DNA of 12,687 nt, taken from positions 1-12,687 of the forward strand of contig CAMZAY010000009.1 of assembly GCA_947304365.1 (NCBI GenBank), written 5' to 3'. The notes beneath the pieces were generated by a model that ran no database searches, was not told the DNA's origin, and was given only the letters and a program-made list of their open reading frames with translations. Both the position numbers and the translations under genes were made by a program. This DNA is from an uncultured Clostridia bacterium (GTDB lineage Bacteria; Bacillota; Clostridia; Christensenellales; CAG-138). This document shows, in pieces, positions 12,633-12,687 of this stretch (the stretch's first letter is position 1; the number at the start of each line of letters is the position of its first letter).

Positions 12633-12687
12633 TGGAGCTGGTGAGCAGATTCGGACTGCCTACCTCTTCATTACCAACGCACCCTGA
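12633..12687 (-). pseudogene. tRNA-Thr(GGT)-like 3' half, 5' part not tRNA-like (cut by window edge)
   Basis: Read leftward from 12677: anticodon loop TTGGTAA with anticodon GGT (Thr), 3' anticodon arm TGAAG, variable loop AGGTA, T-arm GGCAG-TCCGAAT-CTGCT (five pairs, one G-U), acceptor 3' strand CACCAGC, discriminator T and encoded CCA (12635-12633). The T-loop has C where nearly all tRNAs have U55. The bases that should form the 5' anticodon arm (GTGCG, 12682-12678) do not pair with TGAAG, where CTTCA is needed. The outermost bases (TCAGGGT) could still be a D-loop. It is therefore either a tRNA gene with an internal deletion or a 3' tRNA fragment joined to other DNA. The window ends before this can be resolved. 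Confidence 0.6.

Noticed and set aside
1..12687. CRISPR array, transposase or insertion-sequence ends
   Set aside because: No regularly spaced direct repeats, no transposase-like protein and no terminal inverted repeats were seen; the only hint of mobility is the tRNA-like fragment at the right edge.

Overview
This window is a cobalamin (vitamin B12) synthesis and uptake locus. The host is probably an anaerobic, GC-rich member of the Clostridia (Firmicutes). Three things point there: the chelatase is CbiK, which belongs to the anaerobic, early-cobalt pathway; the secreted proteins carry lipoprotein signal peptides with no outer-membrane receptor in sight; and AGGAGG-type ribosome binding sites and intrinsic terminators are common. 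The species cannot be named from the sequence.

Layout. Two long adenosylcobalamin-type riboswitches lie back to back in the centre (about 8286-8802). Each has its own TTGACA-type promoter and ends in its own intrinsic terminator. The left riboswitch drives a leftward operon from 8185 to beyond base 1: BtuC-like permease, BtuD-like ATPase with an extra C-terminal domain, a TIM-barrel protein of unknown role, CobT, CobU, CobS, a short second CobU-like protein, a CobC-like phosphatase, CbiA, CbiC, and the first seven codons of another gene that may be cbiD. Nearly all of these genes overlap or abut, so translation is probably coupled.

The right riboswitch drives a rightward operon from 8967 to 12479. 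It encodes a CbiK cobaltochelatase that is itself a predicted lipoprotein, a lipoprotein with a duplicated NEAT-like domain, a BtuF/FepB-type substrate-binding lipoprotein, and an unrecognised 103-residue protein with a Cys-rich tail. A hairpin plus T-run at 12537-12569 ends it.

How the parts work together. The leftward operon covers corrin-ring steps (CbiC, CbiA) and nucleotide-loop assembly (CobT, CobU, CobS, CobC), plus the membrane and ATPase parts of a corrinoid importer. The matching binding protein sits in the other operon. Both arms should be shut down when adenosylcobalamin is plentiful. The unusual part is the rightward operon, where a tetrapyrrole metal chelatase appears to be displayed on the cell surface beside two other surface lipoproteins. 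This suggests extracellular capture or metalation of a tetrapyrrole, metal or corrinoid.

At the right edge, on the minus strand, is the 3' half of a tRNA-Thr(GGT)-like sequence followed by its own terminator. Its 5' half does not fold as a tRNA within the window, so it is either a decayed tRNA or an integration scar. No rRNA, CRISPR array, transposase or insertion sequence was found.
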